From Salegentibacter sp. 24 (GTDB taxonomy: Bacteria; Bacteroidota; Bacteroidia; Flavobacteriales; Flavobacteriaceae), in assembly GCF_004362395.1 (NCBI RefSeq), contig NZ_SNWE01000007.1:62001-126000 (forward strand): a stretch of 64,000 nucleotides of DNA, in the 5' to 3' direction. Below are positions 18,226-27,347 of this stretch, piece after piece (within the stretch, counting starts at the first letter, position 1; each line of letters opens with the position of its first letter). The translations under genes and the position numbers were made by a program. A model generated the notes under the pieces. It had not been told where the DNA came from and did no database searches. It saw only the letters and a program-made list of their open reading frames with translations.

Positions 18226-19331
18226 GCCGTCAGATGATAAGTATTATTTACGCAAATAGGAATCGTGATATTAAACGAATAAAAGATTCTTTAGATTCCC
18301 TGGCATCTCAAAACTCCAAAAATTTTAAGGTAATTTTCGTTGATTATGGTAGTCGCAAAGATCTTGTAAATGATCTAAAAATGATTGTTCAAAAATACGA
18401 GTTTACCATTTTTTTTAATTTAGAAGTTTCTCAATTATTATGGAACAAGAGTAAGGCTTTAAATTATGGAATAAATCATGTAGATACACCATTTACCTTT
18501 ATCGCTGATACAGACCTTATTTTTCATCCTAATACTATTTCATACCTTCAGAGTTTAGAAGTAGGTGAAAAATTTTTCTTATTCCGCTTAGGATATTTAA
18601 GTCAGGCGCAATCTAAAAATGTTGGAATAAAGGATTTTGAGGAATTGGAACCTTCAAGATTTGGAAAGGTTAATGGGATGGTACTTGCCTCTACAAAGTC
18701 ACTACGGAAAGTAAACGGGCTGGATGAGTTTTTCCATTTTTATGGTGCAGAGGACGAAGATCTGTTTGCTCGCCTCGAGAACGCAGGTTATAAGAGGGAA
18801 ATGAATAAAGCGAAAATCTTCTATCACAATTGGCACCGAACATTTTCTAGTTCAAAAGATAAATTACTAACAGGAAATCCAAGAGTAGAGAATATAATGC
18901 GGGTAAACCAGCGGCATTATCAGCGTAACAGAGAGCGTGGAATTTTGCAACCTATTGGTCAAGATGGGATGGGACAGGTATTAGATCCTGCGCTGGTAAA
19001 GGCGTTAAGTAATCCAGGTAAAACTTTTAAAATCTTCAACATTCTCGCACATGTAGAGCATTTTTTAAGAGAAGAGTTACCTTCGCATTCAGCAGGGGAA
19101 ATAGTAAAAGTAGAATTCGTAGAAGATTCTTATTACTCCTCACTTAAATATAAATTAAAAAAGATATTAGGAAAGCAGACGCAACCCTACTGTTCAATGA
19201 AAGAAGTGAATGATCTGGTGTTAAAGGAGATTCTTTATAATTATCGGAACCATAATTATTCATTCGAAATAAAAACAAACCTAAAAAGCATTGTTTTTTG
19301 TATTCAGTTATTAGGCAAAAATTCAGGTTAA
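18222..19331 (+). CDS. Family 2 glycosyltransferase with galactosyltransferase-type C-terminal motif
   Basis: A 369-residue GT2 enzyme. The N-terminal ISIIYANRN strand and VDYGS replace the usual DDGS. FIADTDLIF supplies the DxD-like acidic pair, and FYGAEDEDLFARL matches the Glyco_transf_7C region seen in galactosyltransferase-like proteins. ATGA-type overlap with the preceding PP-loop gene. The C-terminal 100 residues match nothing I know. Confidence 0.85.
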   Translation: MSRQMISIIYANRNRDIKRIKDSLDSLASQNSKNFKVIFVDYGSRKDLVNDLKMIVQKYEFTIFFNLEVSQLLWNKSKALNYGINHVDTPFTFIADTDLIFHPNTISYLQSLEVGEKFFLFRLGYLSQAQSKNVGIKDFEELEPSRFGKVNGMVLASTKSLRKVNGLDEFFHFYGAEDEDLFARLENAGYKREMNKAKIFYHNWHRTFSSSKDKLLTGNPRVENIMRVNQRHYQRNRERGILQPIGQDGMGQVLDPALVKALSNPGKTFKIFNILAHVEHFLREELPSHSAGEIVKVEFVEDSYYSSLKYKLKKILGKQTQPYCSMKEVNDLVLKEILYNYRNHNYSFEIKTNLKSIVFCIQLLGKNSG

Positions 19332-19449
19332 ATTTTTTTTGGTAGTTTTCGAGATAAAGGCAATTTTAGTAGGAGTAGAAAAGCAAATATGATGATCTAA
19401 TTAACCGTGTTTAAAGAACGGATTGGGTAAAATGAAATAATAGTAGGGT

Positions 19450-20445
19450 ATGTATATAATAGCTGAGGTCGGGCAGGCCCATGAAGGAAGTTTAGGTTTA
19501 GCGTTATCCTATATCGATGCTCTGGTTGAAACAGGAGTAGATGCCGTAAAGTTTCAGGTGCATATAGCAGAAGCGGAAAGCAGTAAATTTGAAAATTTTC
19601 GGGTGAAATTTAGCCAGCAGGACAAAACCCGTTTTGATTACTGGAAGCGTATGGAATTCAGTTTGGATCAGTGGAAGCTTCTTAAGCAAAGGTGTGACGA
19701 AAAAGAGGTGGAGTTTCTGGCCTCTCCTTTTAGCAATGCAGCTGTTGACCTTTTAGAAAAAGTGGGAGTGAAGCGTTATAAAATAGGTTCAGGAGAGGTC
19801 AATAACTTTCTATTGCTGGAAAAAATAGCAAAGACTGGGAAACCGGTGATCCTTTCTTCCGGGATGAGTTCATTTGAGGAAATTGATAGAACGGTGGAGT
19901 TTCTAAAAAAACGAGAAGTGGGGTTTTCAATTCTACAATGTACCACAGCCTATCCTACAAAGCCGGAAGACTATGGATTAAATGTGATTAAGCAGCTTAC
20001 GGATCGCTACAAGGTATCGGTAGGCTATTCCGATCATTCAGCACGCCTTGAGACCTGCATCGCAGCAACTGCAATGGGGGCTGAAATCTTGGAATTTCAC
20101 GCGGTTTTTGACCGCCGAAGCTTCGGGCCAGATGCTACTTCTTCCTTGGAAATTAATGAGATAAAAAGTTTGGTAAAGGCCGTAAGAAATATTGAAAGCT
20201 CTCTAAATCACCCTGAAGATAAATCGAATAATTCCTTTTTTAGTAGTCTAAAAAGCATCTTTGAAAAATCCCTTTCAGTAAATAAAGATTTGCCTGAAGG
20301 TCATAAACTGACATTTGAAGACCTGGAAACAAAAAAGCCTAAAGGTTATGGGATTGAAGCCGCAAACTTTGAAGAGGTGCTTGATAGGGAACTGAAAAGA
20401 GGCATGAAGCAGTGGGAGTTTTTAAATCGGGAAGACTTCTTTTGA
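19450..20445 (+). CDS. NeuB-type nonulosonic acid synthase (sialic/legionaminic acid synthase-like)
   Basis: Condenses phosphoenolpyruvate with a six-carbon N-acyl sugar to make a nine-carbon acidic sugar. The TIM barrel begins at once with YIIAEVGQAHEG and includes AVKFQ, FLASPFSNAAVDLLE, YKIGSGEVNN, ILSSGMSS, LQCTTAYPT, GYSDHS and EFHAVFDRR. The C-terminus (about 275-331) has LTFEDLETKKP, the start of an SAF/antifreeze-like domain. At 331 residues it is slightly short for the family. It lies alone between two spacers of 118 and 312 bases. It is not a close duplicate of the second synthase at 25420. Confidence 0.85.
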   Translation: MYIIAEVGQAHEGSLGLALSYIDALVETGVDAVKFQVHIAEAESSKFENFRVKFSQQDKTRFDYWKRMEFSLDQWKLLKQRCDEKEVEFLASPFSNAAVDLLEKVGVKRYKIGSGEVNNFLLLEKIAKTGKPVILSSGMSSFEEIDRTVEFLKKREVGFSILQCTTAYPTKPEDYGLNVIKQLTDRYKVSVGYSDHSARLETCIAATAMGAEILEFHAVFDRRSFGPDATSSLEINEIKSLVKAVRNIESSLNHPEDKSNNSFFSSLKSIFEKSLSVNKDLPEGHKLTFEDLETKKPKGYGIEAANFEEVLDRELKRGMKQWEFLNREDFF

Positions 20446-20757
20446 TTCTTATTCTTCATTGCGAACTTTTTTAGGGTAAAGTAATCGGTATTATGTTGAA
20501 TGGATTGTTGAAAGGAAATAAAATATGATTTCGATAGATTGCTTTAGTTGTTCCTTTCGTAATGTTGGTTTTTTAGTTTCTACTTACAACTATTAAAAAC
20601 CTAACGATCCCCCTCAGAGAATACGGATGTGCAAGAATTGAATTGGTAAAGAGGTTGCTATTTTCCAATCAACCAATTTCCAAACAAAAAACTAAAGACC
20701 ACATTCTACTGACAGATGTCAAATTTATTTACATTTGTTTAAATCCGAAATACTTCC
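20446..20757 (+). other. 312-base intergenic spacer
   Basis: No convincing gene or strong terminator was found between the NeuB-type gene and the GT2 fusion. A TACATTTG at 20730-20737 resembles the Bacteroidota TAnnTTTG -7 element and lies 20 bases before the next ATG, but no TTG-type -33 box is visible at the right distance. The spacer may hold a promoter for the downstream block. Confidence 0.3.
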
Positions 20758-22332
20758 ATGATACTAATCCTCCATCAACATGCTAAGATACTTGTCCGTG
20801 TTAGTTATAATCGGGAAGAGCTGAAATTTGAGGAGACTGATTTATGCCGGGTTTTCTGGAAATTAGCTGAAGATTATCCGAAGGAAATTATCGCTTGGTG
20901 TGCAGAGGAATTTGAAAATGATTTGAATCAGGATAATTGGAGTGAGGTTTTTCATCACGATCTAATTATGGCCTCCTATGGAATTAAATCTGACTATCTC
21001 TCTGAAAAAATTGGCTATATCGATCAGCTTCCATTTGTAAATATAAATCGTGAAGTGCAATACCCAACCTGGAGGATGAGCTCAGATGTAGGAGGTATAG
21101 TAGGGAATGTTTTACTGCCGTTTAAGGAAATGTTTGGACAGATTAGAGATTTTGGGTTTTTACTCAATTCCATTGCAAAATTGGGACAGCAAAACGGACT
21201 TTTTTGTTATTCTAGTCCTAAATTGATAAAACAGGAATTGGAGAAAAGAGTTATCGAAACGAAAGTGAAAGCCAAGGCCGGAAACCGAAAACTTTTTTTC
21301 TTTGTGAAGGCACATTATAAAAGCGTCCGCCTCTGGTTGCTTTTTTGGTGCTTTATAAAATATGAGAAGTCATTTCCTATAGAAGTCTTGATTATGAGCT
21401 TTTTTCAGGAAAAATACTTTAAAAAGAAGATAAACCTAAGCCAAATAGAATTGCAATCAAAAATAGCGGGAAACCCTGTTAATTCCATAGATGTTATTAT
21501 CCCAACTCTAGGGCGTAGAGAATATCTTCTTCAAATGCTGGAAGATTTGAAAGTTCAGATCTTGTTTCCAAAAAAAGTAATCGTGGTTGAACAGAACCCT
21601 GATCCAGTAACCCAAAGCGAACTCCCGGAACTAAGGGAACAAAACTGGCCCTTTGAGATTGTACATCATTTTACCCATAAAACCGGAGCCTGCCATGCTC
21701 GGAATCTAGCCTTAAAAGAAGTGAATGCCAACTGGGTATTTTTCGCCGACGATGATATAAGATTTGAAGCAGGTTTATTACAAAAGAGCCTGGATGAATT
21801 AGAAAGGCTTGGCGCAGATTGTCTCAATATAAATTGTAAGCAAGAAAGTGAAAAAACCGTTTTCCATAAAATTAAACAGTGGGGTAGTTTTGGTTCAGGA
21901 ACCAGTATAGTAAACGCAAGATATTGTAAAAAAATTAGCTTCAATGAAATTTTTGAATATGGATTCGGAGAGGATCAGGATTACGGGATGCAGTTACGAA
22001 ATGCTGGCTGTGATGTGATTTACCATCCAGATATAGAGATACTGCATTTAAAAGCACCCCGCGGTGGATTCCGAGAATTAAGTGTTCCTCCCTGGGAGGA
22101 TGATAAGGCAAAACCTTCTCCTACCTTAATGATCTATGCAAAGAAATATTATACTGAGGAACAACAGAAAGGCTATAAAAATGAGCTGCTTCTGCGATTT
22201 TACTCTCAACAGGAAATAAAGAATCCTTTTAATTATTTAAAAAGGATGAAAAAAGGTTGGAGAGCTAGCGAGGCCTGGGCTGAAAAATTACAAAAAGAAA
22301 GATCTGAAAAAGATATGATAACTTCTGGTTGA
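20758..22332 (+). CDS. Two-domain protein: unknown N-terminal domain fused to a family 2 glycosyltransferase
   Basis: A 524-residue protein. The first 235 residues match no family I recognise and include VQYPTWRMSSDVGG and a hydrophobic, aromatic-rich stretch near 190-215. A GT2 domain follows from about 243: SIDVIIPTLGRR, VVEQNPDP, the CHARN motif, FFADDDIRFE and YGFGEDQDYGMQ. The next gene begins directly after its stop, so the two are almost certainly co-translated. The N-terminal domain may be an acceptor-recognition or partner-binding domain; that is a guess. Confidence 0.75.
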   Translation: MILILHQHAKILVRVSYNREELKFEETDLCRVFWKLAEDYPKEIIAWCAEEFENDLNQDNWSEVFHHDLIMASYGIKSDYLSEKIGYIDQLPFVNINREVQYPTWRMSSDVGGIVGNVLLPFKEMFGQIRDFGFLLNSIAKLGQQNGLFCYSSPKLIKQELEKRVIETKVKAKAGNRKLFFFVKAHYKSVRLWLLFWCFIKYEKSFPIEVLIMSFFQEKYFKKKINLSQIELQSKIAGNPVNSIDVIIPTLGRREYLLQMLEDLKVQILFPKKVIVVEQNPDPVTQSELPELREQNWPFEIVHHFTHKTGACHARNLALKEVNANWVFFADDDIRFEAGLLQKSLDELERLGADCLNINCKQESEKTVFHKIKQWGSFGSGTSIVNARYCKKISFNEIFEYGFGEDQDYGMQLRNAGCDVIYHPDIEILHLKAPRGGFRELSVPPWEDDKAKPSPTLMIYAKKYYTEEQQKGYKNELLLRFYSQQEIKNPFNYLKRMKKGWRASEAWAEKLQKERSEKDMITSG

Positions 22333-24201
22333 ATGATGAAATTCTTAGTTACAAATAGGCAGAATCTAGACATGCTGAATCTACCCAGGGGGTGCCACCT
22401 TTATCAATTGGGGAAGTTATCACTTATTTCAGAAAACAAAATTGCTCCGAAGAATATTGATCAAATGTATCTTTTTAATGATGGGTATTTGAAAGATTTA
22501 GACAAGGATGTCTCAGAGCTGACATCTCAGAAAATAGGCGTATTAAAGGCTATTTCCGGAGGATGGCCCCTGCCTGAAAATATTACTGGTTCTTTTTCAG
22601 CCGTAATGATTGCAGAACAAGAAGAAACAATAAGCCTCTGCACAGATCTGATTGGACTTTACCCTCTATATTATCTCATGGACGATAATGATTTCTTTTT
22701 TTCAAATTCTATTATTTTAACAGGAATAATCTCCTGTGCTAAGATTGATCCCACGGGAGTTTTGCAACGCAGTTTGGGACCCGATTTTTCCAATCAGGGC
22801 TCCCGTAGTATTTTAAAAAATTGTAAGCGATTATTACCAGGAGAATGCCGAAGATATGATTTCGAGGGAAATTTGATCTGCGTCGAATTTGATAACCGAT
22901 TGTATGAAAATTTAAGTAAATCCGATCAGGATCACGATCTGGCGAAAGATTACTGGAAGGCTTATAAAAAGGAAGTCCTGTATTGCTTGAATGATTCTGA
23001 AAAAGTAAATATAGCCCTTAGTGGAGGAATAGATAGTAGGGTAGCTCTGGGCTCAATTCCGGAGGGGAAAGATATTACCTGTTATACTTTTGGCAGTCGT
23101 GAGAATTATGAATCAAAGATTGCGGCTAGATTGGCGAAGTTAAAACCGGCAAAATTTAAGGCCTGCTACCAACCTGAATTATATTTCCCTTCTTCAGAAT
23201 TACTAAGAGAATATACATGGCAAAGCGAGGGGCTGGAACTCTGCTCCTGGCTGGAAATTACCGAAAATGTAAATAACCGGGAAAAAGAACCTTTGTTATT
23301 AGGTGAGCTCTGTGAAGCCCTGCCTGCAAGAAAAATTGCCAAGTTTTCTTCAAGAGATTTTCGACAAAATAATTTCATAAAGTATTATCTTAAAAATGAG
23401 GATTATAATTTTGAAGCTTCCTCTCCTTCTAAGTTCGAGAAATGGAAGCAGAAAAAGCTAAAGACTTATCTAATTTTCTTTCACGAGAAAAACCTAGCAA
23501 AGTTTGATTTGGATTTTGATCATGAACAGGTAAGGAAAGAGCTTACCGCTGATCTAGAAGAGATCTTTGGTAGGATTGAAGCGCATAATTTAGCCTATAC
23601 TGAATTATACGATGAACTTTTCTCCTGGTATACTTATACCCGAATGCGTCTCTCCAAACAACTTCTTGTTGCCAATACTAAGTTTAATGCGTATTCTCCG
23701 GCGATGTCGTTGCAAATGTTGAAAAGGACAAGTAGCTTGCATCCTAATATTCGTTTAAATTATCGCTTTGTAAATAAGCTGTTTTCTGTAAATAAAGAAT
23801 TGAGGAGATTTTACAGAGTTCCCACTAATCAAGCCCCCTGGGTGCCTCAGAGTGCACCGGATCTATTTAAATTTGTCAGTTGGGGCTTGCGCTCCAAGAT
23901 CGATCAATTTTTTATAAAACGTCTCATGAAAGCTGGTAACCCGAATAAACGTTACCGACTTTTTAAATCAATTAACTGGGTGCAAGTTTATCAAAACCCC
24001 AATATGGAGAAAAACCTGTATGAGTATTTCCAAAACGATCATTTAGGAAGACAGTATGTTGAAAGTATAAAAACCCAGGCTAAAAACCGTAGGGATTTGA
24101 AACAATGGCCTTTTGCCAATATGAACATCATTAATGCTGGGGCTTTAAATGCTGAGTTAGATCAAATATTTAAAAATAGGGAATTTAAAAATGATTGTTA
24201 A
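22333..24201 (+). CDS. Asparagine-synthase-like protein lacking the glutaminase nucleophile
   Basis: A 622-residue AsnB-like protein. The N-terminal half keeps traces of the class II amidotransferase fold (GSFSAVMI, TDLIGLYPLYYL, FFFSNS), but the chain starts MMKFLV, so there is no Cys at position 2 to hydrolyse glutamine. The synthetase half has an intact PP-loop ALSGGIDSR (about 227-235). Similar proteins in O-antigen loci are proposed to amidate uronic acids. This one would need free ammonia or another acyl-adenylate acceptor. It abuts the upstream GT2 fusion with no spacer. Confidence 0.75.
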   Translation: MMKFLVTNRQNLDMLNLPRGCHLYQLGKLSLISENKIAPKNIDQMYLFNDGYLKDLDKDVSELTSQKIGVLKAISGGWPLPENITGSFSAVMIAEQEETISLCTDLIGLYPLYYLMDDNDFFFSNSIILTGIISCAKIDPTGVLQRSLGPDFSNQGSRSILKNCKRLLPGECRRYDFEGNLICVEFDNRLYENLSKSDQDHDLAKDYWKAYKKEVLYCLNDSEKVNIALSGGIDSRVALGSIPEGKDITCYTFGSRENYESKIAARLAKLKPAKFKACYQPELYFPSSELLREYTWQSEGLELCSWLEITENVNNREKEPLLLGELCEALPARKIAKFSSRDFRQNNFIKYYLKNEDYNFEASSPSKFEKWKQKKLKTYLIFFHEKNLAKFDLDFDHEQVRKELTADLEEIFGRIEAHNLAYTELYDELFSWYTYTRMRLSKQLLVANTKFNAYSPAMSLQMLKRTSSLHPNIRLNYRFVNKLFSVNKELRRFYRVPTNQAPWVPQSAPDLFKFVSWGLRSKIDQFFIKRLMKAGNPNKRYRLFKSINWVQVYQNPNMEKNLYEYFQNDHLGRQYVESIKTQAKNRRDLKQWPFANMNIINAGALNAELDQIFKNREFKNDC

Positions 24202-24308
24202 TTTAGAATGGTTTATGGCTTAATTTCCAATATGGCTATGTAAATACTTTGAAAGGTATCCATGGTGTTGAGCGAACCTCTTAAATTAGAACTCCTAAAC
24301 TATAGAAA

Positions 24309-25466
24309 ATGAAAAAAATAGGATTTATTCCACTCAGAAAAAATTCAAAGGGAATAAGGGGAAAGAATAAAAAAAAGTTATTAGGGAGACCTTTGTTTTG
24401 TTGGGTATTAACTGAAGCCATTTTTTCGAACCTTGATAGAATTTATGTCTATACCGATGATGAAGATATTTTCAACTTTATTGAGATACAATTTTCCTGG
24501 TCTTCCAAAGTAGAAGTGATGAATCGCTCTATAGAAAGTGCAACTGATGAGGCTTCTACAGAACAAGCAATTTTTGAATTTTGTGAGAAAATAGATTATA
24601 ATTTCGAAATATTCTGTTTACTACAGGCAACATCCCCATTTACATCTCGAATTCATATTAACGAGGCTTTAAATCAAATTGATAAAGGGAGAGATACCGT
24701 GCTTAGCGTCGTGCGAGCCTACAGATTTTATTGGGATGAAAACGGGAGTCCCATTAATTATAAACCAGAACAAAGACCACGCAGACAGGATTTTAAAGGT
24801 AATTTGGTAGAAAACGGGGCGCTCTATATGAGTAAAAAACAAGCGCTAAAAAGTAGTAAAACTCGAATAAGTGGTAAGATTGGTTTTATAGAAATGCCGG
24901 AATATTCATATACTGAAATAGATTCGGAAACCGATTGGAGCATTGCAGAAAAATTAATATTTCGAAATTTACAAAGCTTAAGATCAGCTGCAAAAATAAC
25001 GCATTTATTTTTGGACGTAGACGGGGTTTTTACTGACGGGAGAGTTCTTTTTTCAGAAAGTGGTGAATTGGCTAAAGTTTTTGATATGCGGGATGGTATG
25101 GGTTTGGAAATATTAAGGCAGCAGGATGTCGAGGTAGCGGTAATGACTTCAGAGGATTCAGCCCTGGTATCAAAAAGGATGGAGAAATTGAAAATTGGTG
25201 AAACTTATCTTGGTGTAAAGGATAAATATGCTTTTTTGCATAAAATTATTTTAGATAAAAAAATATCATTCTCACAAATAGCATATATTGGAGATGATAT
25301 AAATGATATGGCCTGTATGAGTGCCGTTGGATGGGCCATTGCTCCTAAAAATGCTATGGCCGAGATAAAAGAAATAGCCGACTTGAATCTTTCGTCAGAT
25401 TCTGGATCGGGGGCTATTCGTGAAGCCTGCAACTTTATTATTAAATATAACAAAAGATTTGAATAA
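24309..25466 (+). CDS. CMP-nonulosonate cytidylyltransferase fused to KdsC-like HAD phosphatase
   Basis: A 385-residue fusion. Residues 1-225 form a NeuA-type CMP-sugar synthetase: IPLRKNSKGIRGKN, VYTDDEDI, LLQATSPF and TEIDSETDW. Residues 228-385 form a type C0 HAD phosphatase of the KdsC/Kdn-9-phosphatase group: FLDVDGVFTDG with nucleophile Asp236 and Asp238, AVMTSED, GVKDKYAF and IGDDINDM. The fusion would dephosphorylate a 9-phosphate product and activate the free sugar with CTP. The gene overlaps the next synthase gene. Similar synthase/phosphatase/CMP-synthetase sets are known for KDN in Bacteroides. Confidence 0.88.
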   Translation: MKKIGFIPLRKNSKGIRGKNKKKLLGRPLFCWVLTEAIFSNLDRIYVYTDDEDIFNFIEIQFSWSSKVEVMNRSIESATDEASTEQAIFEFCEKIDYNFEIFCLLQATSPFTSRIHINEALNQIDKGRDTVLSVVRAYRFYWDENGSPINYKPEQRPRRQDFKGNLVENGALYMSKKQALKSSKTRISGKIGFIEMPEYSYTEIDSETDWSIAEKLIFRNLQSLRSAAKITHLFLDVDGVFTDGRVLFSESGELAKVFDMRDGMGLEILRQQDVEVAVMTSEDSALVSKRMEKLKIGETYLGVKDKYAFLHKIILDKKISFSQIAYIGDDINDMACMSAVGWAIAPKNAMAEIKEIADLNLSSDSGSGAIREACNFIIKYNKRFE

Positions 25467-26331
25467 GTATAAAGAACCCTACGTAATAGCGGAGATTGGC
25501 TGTAATCATAAAGGAGATATGAATATAGCCCGGGATATGATTAAAACAGCAAAAATATTTTGCAATGTAGATGCTGTAAAATTTCAGAAAAGAAATAATA
25601 AGGAATTATTAAGCCAAGAACAGTATGTGAAGCCACATCCTAATCCTGTCAATTCCTATGGATCTTCCTATGGAGAGCACAGGGAGTTTTTGGAATTTTC
25701 TGTAGCACAACATCAGCAGCTTAAGGAATATTGTGAAGAATTAAAAATCACCTATTCAACTTCGGTGTGGGACCTTACTTCGGCTAAGGAAATTTCCGGT
25801 TTAAATCCAAAGTTCATTAAAATTCCTTCGGCTTGTAATAATAATCAGGTAATGTTATCCTGGCTTTGTGATAATTACCCTGGGGAAATTCATATTTCAA
25901 CTGGGATGACTACTAGTGATGAAATAGGAAAGATTGTTGATTTATTTAAAGAGAAGAAAAGAAATAGGGATTTAATACTATATAATTGTACTTCCGGATA
26001 TCCTGTTCCCTTTCAGGATGTATGTCTATTAGAAATAAATAAACTAAGAGAAAAGTACCAGGAGAGCATTAAAGAAGTAGGTTTTTCTGGACACCACCTG
26101 GGGATAGCTGTAGATGTGGCGGCATATACCTTAGGTGCCTCTGTAATCGAGAGGCATTTTACCCTGGACAGAACCTGGCGTGGAACAGATCATGCTGCTT
26201 CTTTAGAGCCAGAAGGTTTGCGGAAACTTAACCGAAATTTATGGGCGGTAAACGAGGCGCTTAATTTCAAAGAAAAGGAAGTTCTGGATATTGAACAGGA
26301 ACAAAGAAAGAAGTTAAAATTCCGTTCGTAA
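25420..26331 (+). CDS. NeuB-type nonulosonate synthase lacking the SAF domain (sialate/KDN-9-phosphate synthase-like)
   Basis: A PEP-dependent aldol synthase barrel of about 290-303 residues: YVIAEIGCNHKGD, AVKFQKRNNK, the ST motif YSTSVWD, FIKIPSACNNN, HISTGMT, YNCTSGYPV, GFSGHHLG and ERHFTLDR. The chain stops soon after the barrel, so the antifreeze-like domain is missing. Two starts are possible: GTG 25420 or TTG 25459; the latter leaves only an eight-base overlap with the upstream fusion and may be the real one. Together with the phosphatase domain upstream, this fits a 9-phosphate route. Confidence 0.85.
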   Translation: MKPATLLLNITKDLNKYKEPYVIAEIGCNHKGDMNIARDMIKTAKIFCNVDAVKFQKRNNKELLSQEQYVKPHPNPVNSYGSSYGEHREFLEFSVAQHQQLKEYCEELKITYSTSVWDLTSAKEISGLNPKFIKIPSACNNNQVMLSWLCDNYPGEIHISTGMTTSDEIGKIVDLFKEKKRNRDLILYNCTSGYPVPFQDVCLLEINKLREKYQESIKEVGFSGHHLGIAVDVAAYTLGASVIERHFTLDRTWRGTDHAASLEPEGLRKLNRNLWAVNEALNFKEKEVLDIEQEQRKKLKFRS

Positions 26332-26351
26332 TATAAAAGGAAATCCACTTC

Positions 26352-27347
26352 ATGAAATTCACCTTAATTGTTTGTACTTATCAGCGTCCTAGACCTTTGA
26401 TTCAGCTATTGGATTCAGTGGTTGAGCAAAGCCTTTATCCAAATCAAATTCTTATCATTGACGGTTCCAAAGACGAAGATACCCAAAAAATACTTAGGGA
26501 TTCTTCTTTTTCCAACCTGGAGTATTTTAAGGTGAAAGAAAGCGAAAGGGGACTAACAAAACAACGCAATTTCGGCATAAAAAAAGTGAATTCATATTCT
26601 AATTTTGTTTGTTTTCTTGATGATGATATCATCCTGGAATCAGAATATTTCGAAAAACTTATTGATACTTATGTAGTTTATCCCGATGCCATCGGGGTGG
26701 GTGGATATATAAGCAATGAAGTCCACTGGAACAAAAATGATGCAGCACCTTACTTCGATGAATTTAAAATGGATGGCTATATTAGAAATCTGGGCAGCCG
26801 GAATCTTCTTCGAAAGAAACTTGGTTTCTTAAGTGACCGTCCTCCGGGAATAATGCCGGAATTTTCCAATGGCTTATCAATCGGCTTCTTACCTCCTTCA
26901 GGAGAGACCTATCCGGTGGAGTACTTTATGGGAGGGGTGGCTTCTTACCGAAAGAATATCTTTGATAAGTTTGGTTTTTCCGAATACTTCCAGGGCTACG
27001 GACTATATGAGGATATGGACTTTTGTTTAAGGGCATCTCGACTGGGACAGTTATATGTTAACACCGCCGCCCGGGTAAAGCATCATCACGAACAATCAGG
27101 TAGGCCGGATAAATTTAAGTACGGGAAAATGGTAATCAGGAACGGCTGGTATGTGTGGCGTGTTAAATATCCCACTCCCTATTTAAAGGCCAGGTTGAAG
27201 TGGCATGGCACGGCATTTTTATTAACTTTAGTGCGACTGGGAAATGTGATTACAACCCAAAATCGAAAAGAAGCATTCGACGAAAGCCTTGGCAGGATAG
27301 CCGGATGGTGGAGCCTGCTGCTAAATAAGCCTAAACATGAAGTCTGA
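26352..27347 (+). CDS. Family 2 glycosyltransferase
   Basis: A 331-residue GT2 enzyme with FTLIVCTYQRP, LIIDGSKD, KQRNFG, CFLDDDIIL and YGLYEDMDF motifs, the layout seen in rhamnosyl- and galactosyl-type transferases. The C-terminal part is basic and hydrophobic. It overlaps the following methyltransferase gene by 11 bases. Directly after the nonulosonate genes, so it may act near that sugar, which is inference only. Confidence 0.87.
   Translation: MKFTLIVCTYQRPRPLIQLLDSVVEQSLYPNQILIIDGSKDEDTQKILRDSSFSNLEYFKVKESERGLTKQRNFGIKKVNSYSNFVCFLDDDIILESEYFEKLIDTYVVYPDAIGVGGYISNEVHWNKNDAAPYFDEFKMDGYIRNLGSRNLLRKKLGFLSDRPPGIMPEFSNGLSIGFLPPSGETYPVEYFMGGVASYRKNIFDKFGFSEYFQGYGLYEDMDFCLRASRLGQLYVNTAARVKHHHEQSGRPDKFKYGKMVIRNGWYVWRVKYPTPYLKARLKWHGTAFLLTLVRLGNVITTQNRKEAFDESLGRIAGWWSLLLNKPKHEV

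Noticed and set aside
19450-26331. The two NeuB-type genes as a recent duplication
   Set aside because: The protein sequences differ through most of the barrel and only one has SAF-domain residues, so they are distant paralogues at best.
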